This document shows, in pieces, positions 1-8,584 of a stretch of DNA of 36,524 nucleotides. Below the pieces are notes generated by a model, which was given only the letters and a program-made list of their open reading frames with translations, ran no database searches and was not told the origin of the DNA. The first letter of the stretch is position 1, and every line of letters starts with the position of its first letter. Position numbers and translations under genes: made by a program. The stretch spans positions 1-36,524 of the forward strand of contig JABJFI010000052.1 of the NCBI GenBank assembly GCA_018662825.1, in the 5' to 3' direction. This DNA is from Methanobacteriota archaeon (GTDB lineage Archaea > Thermoplasmatota > Poseidoniia > Poseidoniales > Poseidoniaceae).

Positions 1-262
1 ATCTTCGAGTTCATCATCGGATTCTTCTTCCTCTTCATCATCGGATTCTTCTTCCTCTCCATCATCGGATTCTTCATCATCAGAGTCTTCTTCCTCTTCA
101 TCATCGGATTCTTCCTCTTCATCGCCAGATTCTTCTTCCTCTTCATCATCGGATTCTTCATCATCAGATCCTTCTTCCTCTTCATCATCGGATTCTTCAT
201 CATCGGATTCTTCCTCTTCATCGCCAGATTCTTCATCAGATTCTTCGCCCTCATCTTCTGAT
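1..262. repeat. Imperfect tandem repeats encoding an acidic Glu/Asp/Ser tract
   Basis: Units such as atcatcggattcttc and ttcctcttcatcatc recur with small variations and mixed spacing across this stretch. On the minus strand they encode runs of EEEESDDEE and ESGDEEEE type. The periodicity follows codons, so the array is coding low-complexity sequence rather than a CRISPR array or an intergenic satellite. Such arrays are prone to slippage, so the length may differ between strains or be mis-assembled. Confidence 0.85.
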
Positions 263-768
263 TCCTCAACTTCGGAATCCTTGCTAGAAATATCTTTACT
301 GTCTTCAAAGTATTTTTCTCCGGTAATTGTTTCATGCAGTTCAGCAAGGTCAATTTGTCCGTCACCATCTTCATCGATCGTTTCGATTAAGCGTTCAACT
401 TGAGAAGGTGGCAGGTCTGCTAGGTTTAGGCTGAGGAGACCAGATTTCAGTTCTGATGAATCGATTCTACCGTCTCCATCTTTATCGAATTTTGTGAAAA
501 GAATAGGGATGGTAATGCCAGTTTCAGAAAGCCATTTTCGCAATACATCGACGACATCATCGGCTACAAATATAGTCCCACAATGAGTACATTTTGTCGA
601 ATCTAATGGCACTAGACCTTTACACGCACCACATTCTCCCAAGGCATCATCCGAAACCCCAGAAAAAGAGATACTACATTCTGGGCAGCTTTCGGAATTT
701 AGGGGGACAATGGCTCTACAGGCGCCACATTCAGCCATTGCTATTTCTTCATTCGTCTCGTCGGACAT
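1..768 (-). CDS. Partial acidic protein with two zinc ribbons and an EF-hand pair
   Basis: The reading frame starts at ATG 768 and runs off the left edge of the window, giving 256 residues with no stop. Residues 14-31 and 46-63 each form a CxxC-x10-CxxC zinc ribbon (C14/C17/C28/C31 and C46/C49/C60/C63). Two canonical EF-hand loops follow: DKDGDGRIDSSE at 95-106 and DEDGDGQIDLAE at 132-143, with Asp or Ser/Asn at the usual ligand positions. From about residue 166 to the edge the chain is almost only Glu, Asp and Ser in short tandem repeats. There is no signal peptide or membrane segment in the visible part, so it is probably cytoplasmic. A Ca2+-responsive protein-interaction or Ca2+-buffering role is inference; I do not recognise a named family. 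It diverges from the DUF835 gene at 871. Confidence 0.8.
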   Translation of the reverse strand, partial: MSDETNEEIAMAECGACRAIVPLNSESCPECSISFSGVSDDALGECGACKGLVPLDSTKCTHCGTIFVADDVVDVLRKWLSETGITIPILFTKFDKDGDGRIDSSELKSGLLSLNLADLPPSQVERLIETIDEDGDGQIDLAELHETITGEKYFEDSKDISSKDSEVEESEDEGEESDEESGDEEEESDDEESDDEEEEGSDDEESDDEEEEESGDEEEESDDEEEEDSDDEESDDGEEEESDDEEEEESDDELED

Positions 769-870
769 ATCCACACCTGCTCTTCCCACTACATCGTCGG
801 ATATAATGATTCATAGACTTTGAATGATGAACCCCCAATACGAGCATAGATGCGAGCGGGGGGTGAGACA
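769..870. promoter_or_regulatory. Divergent promoter region
   Basis: These 102 bases separate the start of the EF-hand protein (minus) from the DUF835 gene (plus). An AT-rich atataatgat element at 801-810 reads as a TATA box in either direction. It lies about 34 bases upstream of the minus-strand ATG (768) and about 65 bases upstream of the plus-strand ATG (871). A GGTGAG at 862-867 is the likely ribosome site for the plus-strand gene. Assigning one TATA element to both genes is inference. Confidence 0.4.
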
Positions 871-1740
871 ATGGAAAAAGGCCGAATCTACACTACAGAA
901 TTTGTCAGTGACGACGAAACTTTGGCCTGGGTTGACCGTGAGAGTCAGTCTTCCGAGGAACACATTCTTTTGTTTTCGAGATTGCCTCATCGTCGTTTAC
1001 TAGAGCATCTTGACATCAATGCAGTTGAAGCATATTGGCTAACAGAAAGAGTTACTGAAGGGGCAATTCAACCAGATATGGATGAAATATATTCGCGCAT
1101 CCTCGAACATCTTTCACATCATAGAGGGGTTGTCATTCTAGAAGGACTGGAATGGCTCGTTACTAAAAATGGTGAAGACGCCGTTCTTTCATTCATTCGT
1201 AATTTACGCGAAGTGGTGCATCGCACCTCCTGGACTATCATCATCCCAATACGTATTTTGGCCTTCGAACCCCTCTGGCTCGCACGTCTTCGGCGTGAGG
1301 CGCCTTCCATTGAACTTCCATCCCCCAACGCAGAGGTCGACTCAACTGTATATTCTGAATCTGAAGCAATCAGTGAGTTGGATGGTGATGTTGACTTGGC
1401 TGCAATGGATATATTGGACGACGGCTCTCCACGCCTTATCATGCTGACACGCTTACCCTCTGCTGGTTTTACTGAAACCCTTCTTAGAAAGAGAATATTA
1501 CAATGGAGGCGTATGGGGTTAGATGTATCAGAAGTTGAACCAGCGCTAAACCTTGCATCTGATGATGCATATGCTTTGTATTCAAAAGTCGAGGAAAAAG
1601 TCCGTCGGGCTGTAGATTTAGAACAACACCTTGAACTCCATACAGAAGATTTTACCGCATCTGAAGAGGCTACGGCCCGATTTAGAATCCGTCAATTAAC
1701 TGGACTAGACCAACTTGAAGAGAAATTCTTTGGAAACTAA
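871..1740 (+). CDS. DUF835 domain protein
   Basis: This is a 289-residue soluble protein. The N-terminal half (to about residue 160) matches the archaeal DUF835 pattern: alternating strands and helices around VVILEGLEWLV and FIRNLREVVHRTSWTIIIPI, a P-loop-like fold without a Walker motif. The domain is often attached to archaeal signalling or regulatory proteins and its biochemical role is unknown. The rest is charged and helical, ending near LTGLDQLEEKF, and may be a dimerisation or docking segment. An ATG at 850 would add seven residues (MRAGGET), but the GGTGAG at 862-867 sits correctly for ATG 871, so I chose the latter. The gene overlaps the end of hutH by four bases in convergent orientation. 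Its divergent partner is the EF-hand/zinc-ribbon protein; a functional link is only a guess. Confidence 0.75.
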   Translation: MEKGRIYTTEFVSDDETLAWVDRESQSSEEHILLFSRLPHRRLLEHLDINAVEAYWLTERVTEGAIQPDMDEIYSRILEHLSHHRGVVILEGLEWLVTKNGEDAVLSFIRNLREVVHRTSWTIIIPIRILAFEPLWLARLRREAPSIELPSPNAEVDSTVYSESEAISELDGDVDLAAMDILDDGSPRLIMLTRLPSAGFTETLLRKRILQWRRMGLDVSEVEPALNLASDDAYALYSKVEEKVRRAVDLEQHLELHTEDFTASEEATARFRIRQLTGLDQLEEKFFGN

Positions 1741-3284
1741 CGAGGTAGACGACCCACTTCTGCTTCAACTCGTGCAAGCCACTTACTCTCGAGAAGTTCA
1801 TTGGCGACCTTGATGATATCTGAACTAGTGCTACGGTCCCCATCAAGAGGTTCGACAACAGAACGTATTCTCTGTTTCATGGCAACAATGAAATCTGATG
1901 GTTCAACGTCATTGAATTCTAATGCCTGGCATGCAACAATAAACTCACATGCAAGTACTTCGGATAGTCGGTTAGTAGCTTGAAGAACGTTCCAACAAGC
2001 AGTAGCACCCATACTCACATGATCCTCTTGGCCTGCCGAGGTCGAAGTAGAAAATATAGAGCGTGGCGCTGCATGGCCGTGAAGTTCTGCCAAAGATGCC
2101 CCTGCAACATACTGAACAATCATCAACCCAGATTCGAGCCCAGAGTCTCTTGCTAAGAATGCAGGTAGGCCACTTCGCGCAGGATCCAACATCTGGTCGA
2201 TTCGACGTTCTGAAATCGAGCCGAGTTCGAACATTGCTGCAGCCATAGAATCAGCAGTCAAAGCTAATACTTCTCCATGGAAATTACCTTGAGAAATCAC
2301 TTCATGTGGCCCAGGATTGGATATATCGGGGAATATGAGTGGGTTATCAGTTGCGCTGTTGAGTTCTACATCCAGAGTACTCTGTAATGCCATGAGACGC
2401 TCGTACACTGCTCCATGAACTTGTGGTGCGCAGCGGAAGGAATATGCATCTTGGACTTGTTCACAACCCTCGTGAGATGCTACTATCGGTGAATCCTTCA
2501 AGATTCTACGAATTCTTTGCGAGATAAGCAATTGGCCAGGATGTGGTCTTGCTTGGTGGACCCGTATATCAGATGGCTTTACACTCGCTTTACGCGCTTC
2601 AATTGAAGTACACAGAGCCAGGTCAGCATAGACTAGTAAATCAGCAAGTCGTTGCTCCGCCATAACCAAAAAACTACACATTTGACTTGTGCCATTGATT
2701 AATGATAATCCATCTTTAGCCCTCAATTCAAGCGGGATAAGTCCATGCTTTTTGAGATGAATATGTGTTGGTTCAACACCTCCATCACTGGAGAGTACTT
2801 CTCCTTCGCCAATTAGACTCAAGGCCATGTGCGACAGAGGTGCTAAATCGCCACTTGCGCCTAAACTACCAATTCGAGGTATTGCAGGGACAATATCAAA
2901 ATTGAGAAAATCAACCAACTGTTGTAAAACATCTGGATGCACACCTGAATTGCCTTTAGCGAGTGAATTAATTCTCACAGTCATCATCGCTCTCACCGAT
3001 TCCTTCGACATCAAATCGCCGATGGCTGTAGCATGTGAACGAACAAGATTTGTTTGTAATTCGGACAAATCATCAGATGAAATTCTTTGGTGGACAAGTG
3101 CGCCAAAACCAGTGTTTATGCCATATACCGTTTCCTCGTTCGATAGAATTCGCTCGACGACAGAACGTGCCGCCTCAATACGAGGAGTAGCGTCTTTGGA
3201 AATGGAAACTTGAGCTTTTCCTGTGGCGATTCGCATTACTTCAGCCGCAGTAAGTGTGTGGCCATCAAGTGAAATCATAGTCAT
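1737..3284 (-). CDS. hutH: Histidine ammonia-lyase
   Basis: This enzyme deaminates L-histidine to urocanate and ammonia, the first step of histidine breakdown, in the cytoplasm. At 515 residues it matches the bacterial form rather than the longer animal enzyme. The MIO cofactor site is clear: the Ala143-Ser144-Gly145 triad sits in GSLGASGDLAPLSHMA. The N-terminal YGINTGFG (54-61) supplies the active-site tyrosine loop, and the SSATDNPL-type region is present as NSATDNPLIF. The start ATG overlaps the hutU stop as ATGA, so translation is probably coupled to hutU. A second in-frame ATG two codons later is a possible alternative start. The 3' end overlaps the DUF835 gene by four bases. Confidence 0.97.
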   Translation of the reverse strand: MTMISLDGHTLTAAEVMRIATGKAQVSISKDATPRIEAARSVVERILSNEETVYGINTGFGALVHQRISSDDLSELQTNLVRSHATAIGDLMSKESVRAMMTVRINSLAKGNSGVHPDVLQQLVDFLNFDIVPAIPRIGSLGASGDLAPLSHMALSLIGEGEVLSSDGGVEPTHIHLKKHGLIPLELRAKDGLSLINGTSQMCSFLVMAEQRLADLLVYADLALCTSIEARKASVKPSDIRVHQARPHPGQLLISQRIRRILKDSPIVASHEGCEQVQDAYSFRCAPQVHGAVYERLMALQSTLDVELNSATDNPLIFPDISNPGPHEVISQGNFHGEVLALTADSMAAAMFELGSISERRIDQMLDPARSGLPAFLARDSGLESGLMIVQYVAGASLAELHGHAAPRSIFSTSTSAGQEDHVSMGATACWNVLQATNRLSEVLACEFIVACQALEFNDVEPSDFIVAMKQRIRSVVEPLDGDRSTSSDIIKVANELLESKWLARVEAEVGRLPR

Positions 3285-5317
3285 TGCTCTCCCTCGTGAA
3301 ACAAACTTTTGAGTAGGCCTTCATCCATGTGGTGGGGTAAGGTGACTTGTAGTAAAGGCTCGGATTCCATGGCTCTCTGAATTGCAAATTCAGCACCCTT
3401 GTTTCGAGCCCAAGCCCTTCTTGCAACTCCATTGTTAACATCCCAATGGAGCATCCGCTGCAATTTTTCTTCGCATTCATCACTACCATCGAGAAGCATC
3501 CCAAAGCCGCCATTCATGACTTCTCCCCAGCCAACACCCCCGCCATTGTGAAGGCTGACCCATGTGGCTCCGCGAAAAGCATCACCAACAAAATTCTGAA
3601 CTGCCATATCAGCTGTGTGCATTGAACCATCTTGAATGTTAGCAGTTTCTCGGTATGGGCTGTCAGTGCCCGATACATCATGATGGTCTCTGCCAAGTAC
3701 AACTGGGCCGGACAAACGTCCATTCGCTATTGCTGAATTCATTGCAGAAGCAATTTTTCTGCGGCCCTCGTCATCGGCATACAATATTCGCGCTTGACTT
3801 CCGACAACCATGTTATTCTCACCTGCACCACGAATCCAATGTATATTATCTACCATCTGTTGCTGGATTTCGACAGGTGAGTCGGCAAGCATATCTTCCA
3901 ATACTTGGCATGCGATTTCGTCAGTAATCTGGAGGTCCTCGGGTTTTCCAGAACAGCAAACCCAGCGATATGGTCCAAAGCCATAATCAAAGCACATTGG
4001 ACCCATGATATCCTCGACATAACTCGGGTATCTGAAACTTCCATCTTCATTCAACACGTCAGCACCTGCACGACTAGCCTCGAGTAAAAACGCATTTCCA
4101 TAATCCCAGAAATACATGCCATTGAGAGTCATATTATGAATCGCATTTGCATGACGGCGAAGTGTTGAACGCACTTCATCAGCGAATCTCTCGGGTTCAT
4201 CTGAAAGCATCGACGTTGCATCATCATATGAGTGCCCTACTGGAAAATACCCGCCTTGAAAGGGATTATGCAAACTAGTTTGGTCACTGCCAAGGTCAAC
4301 CGACACACCACGTTCAACCAATCGCTCCCAAAGGTCGACAATGTTTCCAATATATCCAATAGAAATTGGTGATTTCTGTTCAGCATTACTGACCATCAAA
4401 TCAATTGCTTCATCAATATCCTCTGTAACCGTGGATAACCATCCTTGGCGATGGCGTTTATGTGCTGCATGTGGATTTGATTCAGCAACAATACAGGTGG
4501 CTCCAGCAATAACTGCGGCTTTAGCTTGGGCCCCAGACATCCCTCCTAATCCAGATGTGACAAAAGTAACACCTTCTAAACCATCACTTCCCTTCAAACC
4601 TAGATGGGCGCGTGCAGCATTCAGTAGCGTAATAGTTGTTCCATGGACAATTCCTTGTGGGCCTATATACATGTAAGACCCGGCAGTCATTTGGCCATAT
4701 TGGGTAACGCCAAGAGCATTCATCCGCTCATAGTTCTCCTGGGAAGATGCATTAGGAATAACCATTCCATTTGTGATTATGACTCTAGGTGCATCAGATG
4801 TTGAAGGAAAGAGTCCGAGAGGATGGCCCGAGTAAATGACGAGAGTTTGGGTTTCAGTCATTTGGGATAGGTATTTCATCACGAGGCGATATTGAGCCCA
4901 ATTTTGGAAAACAGAACCGTTACCGCCATACGTGATTAATTCGTGTGGGAATTGAGCTACTGCAGGATCCAGATTATTTTGAATCATCAGCATTATCGAC
5001 GCTGCTTGGCGGCATTTTGCTGGATAGGAATCGATTGGATGTGCACGCATTTGATAACTTGTTGGTCGATATCGCCACATGATGATTCGGCCAAATGTGT
5101 TTAACTCATCCAAAAATTCACCAGCGAGTTGAATATGTTGCTCTTTTGGGAAATATCTCAATGCATTTCTTAGGGCTAATTGTTTTTCTTTGGGGCTAAG
5201 AATCTGACGACGCGGAGGCGCATGGTCTACTGAATCATCCCACTCAGGCATAGAGGGTATGTTTTCGGGAATGCCTTCACCAAGACTTATGCGTAGTGCA
5301 GATGATTCGCCCCCCAT
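3281..5317 (-). CDS. hutU: Urocanate hydratase, long (animal-like) form
   Basis: Urocanase uses tightly bound NAD+ as an electrophile to hydrate urocanate to imidazolonepropionate. The frame is 678 residues, against roughly 550 for typical bacterial HutU and about 676 for vertebrate UROC1. The N-terminal region (about 39-60, SPKEKQLALRNALRYFP), YGGNG at 130-134, TSGLGGMSGAQ at 254-264 (NAD-binding loop), the GPMCFDYGFGP segment with Cys442, and RDHHDVSGTDSPYRE near the C-terminus all fit the family. The N-terminal extension matches my memory of the animal protein, not the short bacterial one. It lies 64 bases downstream of the MFS gene and overlaps hutH by ATGA. With no alignment available, the closeness to the animal form is by eye. 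Confidence 0.96.
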   Translation of the reverse strand: MGGESSALRISLGEGIPENIPSMPEWDDSVDHAPPRRQILSPKEKQLALRNALRYFPKEQHIQLAGEFLDELNTFGRIIMWRYRPTSYQMRAHPIDSYPAKCRQAASIMLMIQNNLDPAVAQFPHELITYGGNGSVFQNWAQYRLVMKYLSQMTETQTLVIYSGHPLGLFPSTSDAPRVIITNGMVIPNASSQENYERMNALGVTQYGQMTAGSYMYIGPQGIVHGTTITLLNAARAHLGLKGSDGLEGVTFVTSGLGGMSGAQAKAAVIAGATCIVAESNPHAAHKRHRQGWLSTVTEDIDEAIDLMVSNAEQKSPISIGYIGNIVDLWERLVERGVSVDLGSDQTSLHNPFQGGYFPVGHSYDDATSMLSDEPERFADEVRSTLRRHANAIHNMTLNGMYFWDYGNAFLLEASRAGADVLNEDGSFRYPSYVEDIMGPMCFDYGFGPYRWVCCSGKPEDLQITDEIACQVLEDMLADSPVEIQQQMVDNIHWIRGAGENNMVVGSQARILYADDEGRRKIASAMNSAIANGRLSGPVVLGRDHHDVSGTDSPYRETANIQDGSMHTADMAVQNFVGDAFRGATWVSLHNGGGVGWGEVMNGGFGMLLDGSDECEEKLQRMLHWDVNNGVARRAWARNKGAEFAIQRAMESEPLLQVTLPHHMDEGLLKSLFHEGEQ

Positions 5318-5381
5318 GACCGTTCCTTGTAGGTGATGCCCTTGAGCATTCTCATCGAAACCTCAGAACACTGATTAAATT

Positions 5382-6629
5382 CTATGCGCTCGAATCGCGG
5401 AGAGTAGGCTTCCAAAGCGTGAATATGAATCCGGACACTATCATGAGTAAAGCAAAGATTTGGAAGCCATGCTGAAGTGAAAATATTTGGTTTTCAAGAA
5501 GGTATCCTGCACAGGCGCTGGAAAGTGAAAATGCAAGCGACATGATGAGCATGTCAATGGAAAACACCCTCCCGCGAATTTCATCTTCGACCCACATTTG
5601 AGTTAGGATGGTAGATAAGACCCAATTTGCGCCACTTGCTGAGTGTGCTAGAATGACCAAAAACACAGTGAGCCACACGCTTATTCCCAATGTGTAGCCG
5701 ACAAAGAAGTAGAAAACCCCCGAGATCATTACAAGAATGCCAATTAGTAGGGGCCATTTTTCCTGATTGGTTAAGAATTTACGGGCAAGTATGGGTCCAG
5801 TACCTGTGCCAATCCCTCTTGCGAAAAAGAATAATCCAAACCCAAGTGCGACACCAAATCCGTCGATATCTGAACCCGCAACCACAAGAAACACCCCTGC
5901 TAGTCCGCCACCAGCAATATTCCAAGATGCCTTCGCAAACACTATTCGAAGTAATCTAGCCTCCTTGGCTACTCTCCTCCATCCATTTCTGATATTGGTA
6001 AAGGCAGTGCTGAATAGCGGGCCAGAGAGTTCTTCATCAAATGATTGAGGTATGGTCAAAGGAACTAGGAGTATTGCCCCAAGAAGGAAGGTGAAGGCGT
6101 CGATAATGAATGCAGTATCGGTTCCATGATACTCAACGACAATGCCTCCAAGCATTGCACCGATACAAAGAGCCGTAGACCAAGAGGCAGCATCGAGAGC
6201 ATTTGCAGTTGCCAGATTTTCTTTGGAGACAATATTTGGTAAAGCGGCACGTTCAGCAGTCACATAAGCCCCATGAAGTAGCATCATAACCCCAGATAAA
6301 CCAAGCATCCAAGGTATGTCTTCTGGACCATCAACGGCTAAGAACCCTAAAGCCAAAAATATCTGAAATATATTAGACCAAATCATGATATATTTACGAT
6401 TAAATCGGTCAGCGAGCAAACCACTTATCGGTTGCAACAAAGCAAAACAAAGCATTCGAATGGTAAATAATATTCCGAGTAAGAACTCCGAATCTGTATA
6501 TTTGAAAATAAGTAAGAAGAGTGCTATGGTGTTGAACCACTCCCCTAACATCGAGATAACAGATGCCAACCACAATCTGCGGAATTTAGAATTCTTAGAT
6601 ATGAGTTCCCAATAACCAATTTTTGTCAT
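5382..6629 (-). CDS. MFS transporter, drug/macrolide-efflux-like
   Basis: This 415-residue membrane protein has about 12 hydrophobic segments. The loop between helices 2 and 3, GLLADRFNRKYIM (about 70-82), is the MFS signature, and the first segment begins LWLASVISMLGEWFNTIAL, as in the MefA/EntS-like branch of exporters (MFS_3). Substrate cannot be told from sequence; this branch includes macrolide and siderophore exporters. A strong ribosome site lies just upstream. The gene sits between fdhD and hutU on the same strand. A role in exporting or importing something linked to histidine use is possible but unsupported. Confidence 0.85.
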   Translation of the reverse strand: MTKIGYWELISKNSKFRRLWLASVISMLGEWFNTIALFLLIFKYTDSEFLLGILFTIRMLCFALLQPISGLLADRFNRKYIMIWSNIFQIFLALGFLAVDGPEDIPWMLGLSGVMMLLHGAYVTAERAALPNIVSKENLATANALDAASWSTALCIGAMLGGIVVEYHGTDTAFIIDAFTFLLGAILLVPLTIPQSFDEELSGPLFSTAFTNIRNGWRRVAKEARLLRIVFAKASWNIAGGGLAGVFLVVAGSDIDGFGVALGFGLFFFARGIGTGTGPILARKFLTNQEKWPLLIGILVMISGVFYFFVGYTLGISVWLTVFLVILAHSASGANWVLSTILTQMWVEDEIRGRVFSIDMLIMSLAFSLSSACAGYLLENQIFSLQHGFQIFALLMIVSGFIFTLWKPTLRDSSA

Positions 6630-6635
6630 TCCACT

Positions 6636-6643
6636 TCACCTCC
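6636..6643 (-). promoter_or_regulatory. Strong Shine-Dalgarno site of the MFS gene
   Basis: On the minus strand this reads GGAGGTGA, a full match to the expected archaeal anti-SD sequence, six bases before the ATG at 6629. It fixes that start and shows what a canonical ribosome site looks like in this genome. Confidence 0.75.
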
Positions 6644-6743
6644 TCTCGCAAGGGAATTTGCGGGGTTTCTGCCTGTAAGCCATCCCTAATTATCCCACCA
6701 TGTTGTCCTGTGAAGGGAGGTACTCAAGGGTTGTTGTATTCAA

Positions 6744-7511
6744 TTAGGAAACATGGCCAATTCCAACATTACTTTTAGTTTTCATAAATGAATATATTCT
6801 CATCCCAAGTACGCGTGCCGTATCTGCTGCTAAACTCGAACATGCACCGATACAAACAATCGTCCCAACTCCTGCCCGAGCAGCCTTTGCTACTATGTCC
6901 CATCCACAACGCCCTGAGAGAAGTAAAGCTTCTTCGGAAAAATTTGAGTTCGAGTTGAGACCTTTTCCGATTGTTTTGTCGGTTGCATTATGCCGTCCAA
7001 TATCTTCAGATATATGCCGCAAACCAAGTTTTGGATTCCACATTGCGGCCGCATGCATACCACCAGTTTCTGCGAATCCATGCTGAAGTTCCCTCATTGA
7101 TTCCAATGCATGGTAGTAATCCTCGTGGCGTGCAACTTGATGCTCGTTTTCAAACAAGGGTAAATTGCCAATCAATTCTTCTAATCCATCGGCATTACAA
7201 GCGCCACAAGAGGATGAGACTATTCCACGATTAATGTGCAGAGGGATGAGTTTTTGTTCGATGTATAAGAATATAGAACCAGATATATTTTGCTCACATC
7301 TAATTTCAGCATTTGGAAAACTGCCATATCCTTCGCTCAATGCGTGCCCGATGAATAGTTCAGACAAATCAGTAGGTGTCGACAGTAAACTTGCAATTTT
7401 CTTGTCATCTGAATATAAATGTATTAGAGTCTCACTGGCCAAATAATCATTCGAAACATTGTATTGGCCCTCTGCGTATCGATGAATCCCAATACGACGG
7501 CTTCGCTCCAT
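6744..7511 (-). CDS. fdhD: FdhD, sulfurtransferase for formate dehydrogenase
   Basis: FdhD moves sulfur from a cysteine desulfurase to the molybdenum or tungsten bis-MGD cofactor of formate dehydrogenase and its relatives. The catalytic CxxC is present as C102-GA-C105 (SSSCGACNADG). Family blocks TGGMHAAAMW and EDIGRHNATDK follow, and the C-terminal AARAGVGTIVCIGACSSLA helix-strand block matches. The frame extends upstream to 7592, but that would overlap tsr3 by 65 bases. ATG 7511 starts 16 bases after the tsr3 stop and gives a normal 255-residue protein. No formate dehydrogenase or molybdopterin gene is in the window, so the client enzyme lies elsewhere. Confidence 0.92.
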   Translation of the reverse strand: MERSRRIGIHRYAEGQYNVSNDYLASETLIHLYSDDKKIASLLSTPTDLSELFIGHALSEGYGSFPNAEIRCEQNISGSIFLYIEQKLIPLHINRGIVSSSCGACNADGLEELIGNLPLFENEHQVARHEDYYHALESMRELQHGFAETGGMHAAAMWNPKLGLRHISEDIGRHNATDKTIGKGLNSNSNFSEEALLLSGRCGWDIVAKAARAGVGTIVCIGACSSLAADTARVLGMRIYSFMKTKSNVGIGHVS

Positions 7512-7527
7512 GTTATGCGATATAGGG

Positions 7528-8088
7528 TCAACTTGAAGTTTCTTCGGAGTCTTTTGGTCTTTCGATATCGAAAAATTCGAATTGCAAATCAACTAATTCA
7601 GCGCTTGTATTTGCTTGTGCATATGCTTCAAGAGGCTCCTTATTTAACTCAAAAAACCGTTCCCCCCACCTGAATGCTCCGAGTACTTCTCTGGCTTGCC
7701 CCTCTTCGCCAATGAGGTATAGGACAGTGGCTAGTGCCTCTGCAGTCGTTAATCGCCCCGGCTTACCCCAGTTAACTGGGTTGGCGGCCAGCAGAAGTGG
7801 TAACATGCGCGGTTTCAAACGCGTTTTCCTCATAACTTGGCGTACACTTTCCTCAATGTGCGCCCAACTACAATCCAATCCGACCAATGAACCGCCATTC
7901 AACAATAAATCATGGTCTTCAGGGCCGAAAACTTTCCCGCATAATGGTTCAAGGATAATTCCACGCTTGGGCACAGTATTGAGGCGCTTGTGAAGTCGTA
8001 TATCTCCCCGTTTTGCTGAAAGAACGGCAGTATTCTTTTTGGGGTCGTCTTGTGCTAACCAAATAGCGTGAACAGAAATTCCACTCAT
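7528..8088 (-). CDS. tsr3: Tsr3, rRNA aminocarboxypropyltransferase
   Basis: Tsr3 transfers the 3-amino-3-carboxypropyl group of S-adenosylmethionine to a pseudouridine derivative in small-subunit rRNA, late in ribosome maturation. The 186-residue protein shows the family blocks in order: GLDCSWAHIE (70-79), the LLLAANPVNWGKPGRLTTAEALA core (about 98-120) and FRWGERFFELN. In the yeast enzyme's family these blocks line the SAM pocket. An upstream in-frame ATG (8121) would run into mbf1. ATG 8088 is preceded by GGTGAT at 8092-8097, which overlaps the mbf1 stop, so I chose it. The short spacing to mbf1 indicates one transcript linking rRNA modification and transcription. Confidence 0.93.
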   Translation of the reverse strand: MSGISVHAIWLAQDDPKKNTAVLSAKRGDIRLHKRLNTVPKRGIILEPLCGKVFGPEDHDLLLNGGSLVGLDCSWAHIEESVRQVMRKTRLKPRMLPLLLAANPVNWGKPGRLTTAEALATVLYLIGEEGQAREVLGAFRWGERFFELNKEPLEAYAQANTSAELVDLQFEFFDIERPKDSEETSS

Positions 8089-8092
8089 TGAA

Positions 8093-8584
8093 TCACCGAA
8101 GATCTTCAAGATAATCGCCAAGTGTCATACCGCGTGATGAGCCCCCATCTAATCTTCGAGTTTCAGAAGGAGTTGAAACTTCAAACAGGGTGATTGAAAG
8201 AACTCTTTCAAACTTCTTTAGAACTGAATCAGTTGGTCGTTTACCATTTTCGGTAGATTTGATGATATTTACTGTTTCAGCCATTCGCTTGCCTAATGTC
8301 GCTTGATTCCAACCTTTTGCTTTTCGAGCAGTTGAAATACGCGTTGCGTAATCTCCAGCAAGTTCCTTTTCCGCTTTGAGCATGATATCCTTGCCCTTTT
8401 TTCCCTTTGCGGAATAAGTAGGGCGCGAGGTCATACCTTGCGCTCGAGCGAGGCCAGGAGCAGTCTCCTTCGGGCCAAGATTCATTTTGTCGGAACACCG
8501 GGCGCAAGCAGCAACTTCTGCCTTTCCCATTTTGACATGGCGAACACTGACTTTCATCGCACCACATAGTTCGCAGTCTGCCAT
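8093..8584 (-). CDS. mbf1: Archaeal multiprotein bridging factor 1 (MBF1)
   Basis: MBF1 is a zinc-ribbon plus helix-turn-helix protein. In eukaryotes it bridges activators and TBP; in archaea it is associated with the small ribosomal subunit. The 163-residue protein begins MADCELCG, and CxxC pairs at C4/C7 and near residue 27 (CARC) form the ribbon. A basic linker (about 45-65) leads into the Cro-like HTH, YATRISTARKAKGWNQATLGKRM, followed by the second helix pair with STENGKRP. An upstream TTG (8599) could add five residues. ATG 8584 fits the family start, although the GGTGAC before it is almost touching the ATG, so this mRNA may be leaderless. It heads the mbf1-tsr3-fdhD run. Confidence 0.93.
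   Translation of the reverse strand: MADCELCGAMKVSVRHVKMGKAEVAACARCSDKMNLGPKETAPGLARAQGMTSRPTYSAKGKKGKDIMLKAEKELAGDYATRISTARKAKGWNQATLGKRMAETVNIIKSTENGKRPTDSVLKKFERVLSITLFEVSTPSETRRLDGGSSRGMTLGDYLEDLR

Noticed and set aside
594-806. Plus-strand frame of 70 codons at the left end
   Set aside because: It lies opposite the zinc ribbons of the minus-strand EF-hand protein, whose motifs are unmistakable.
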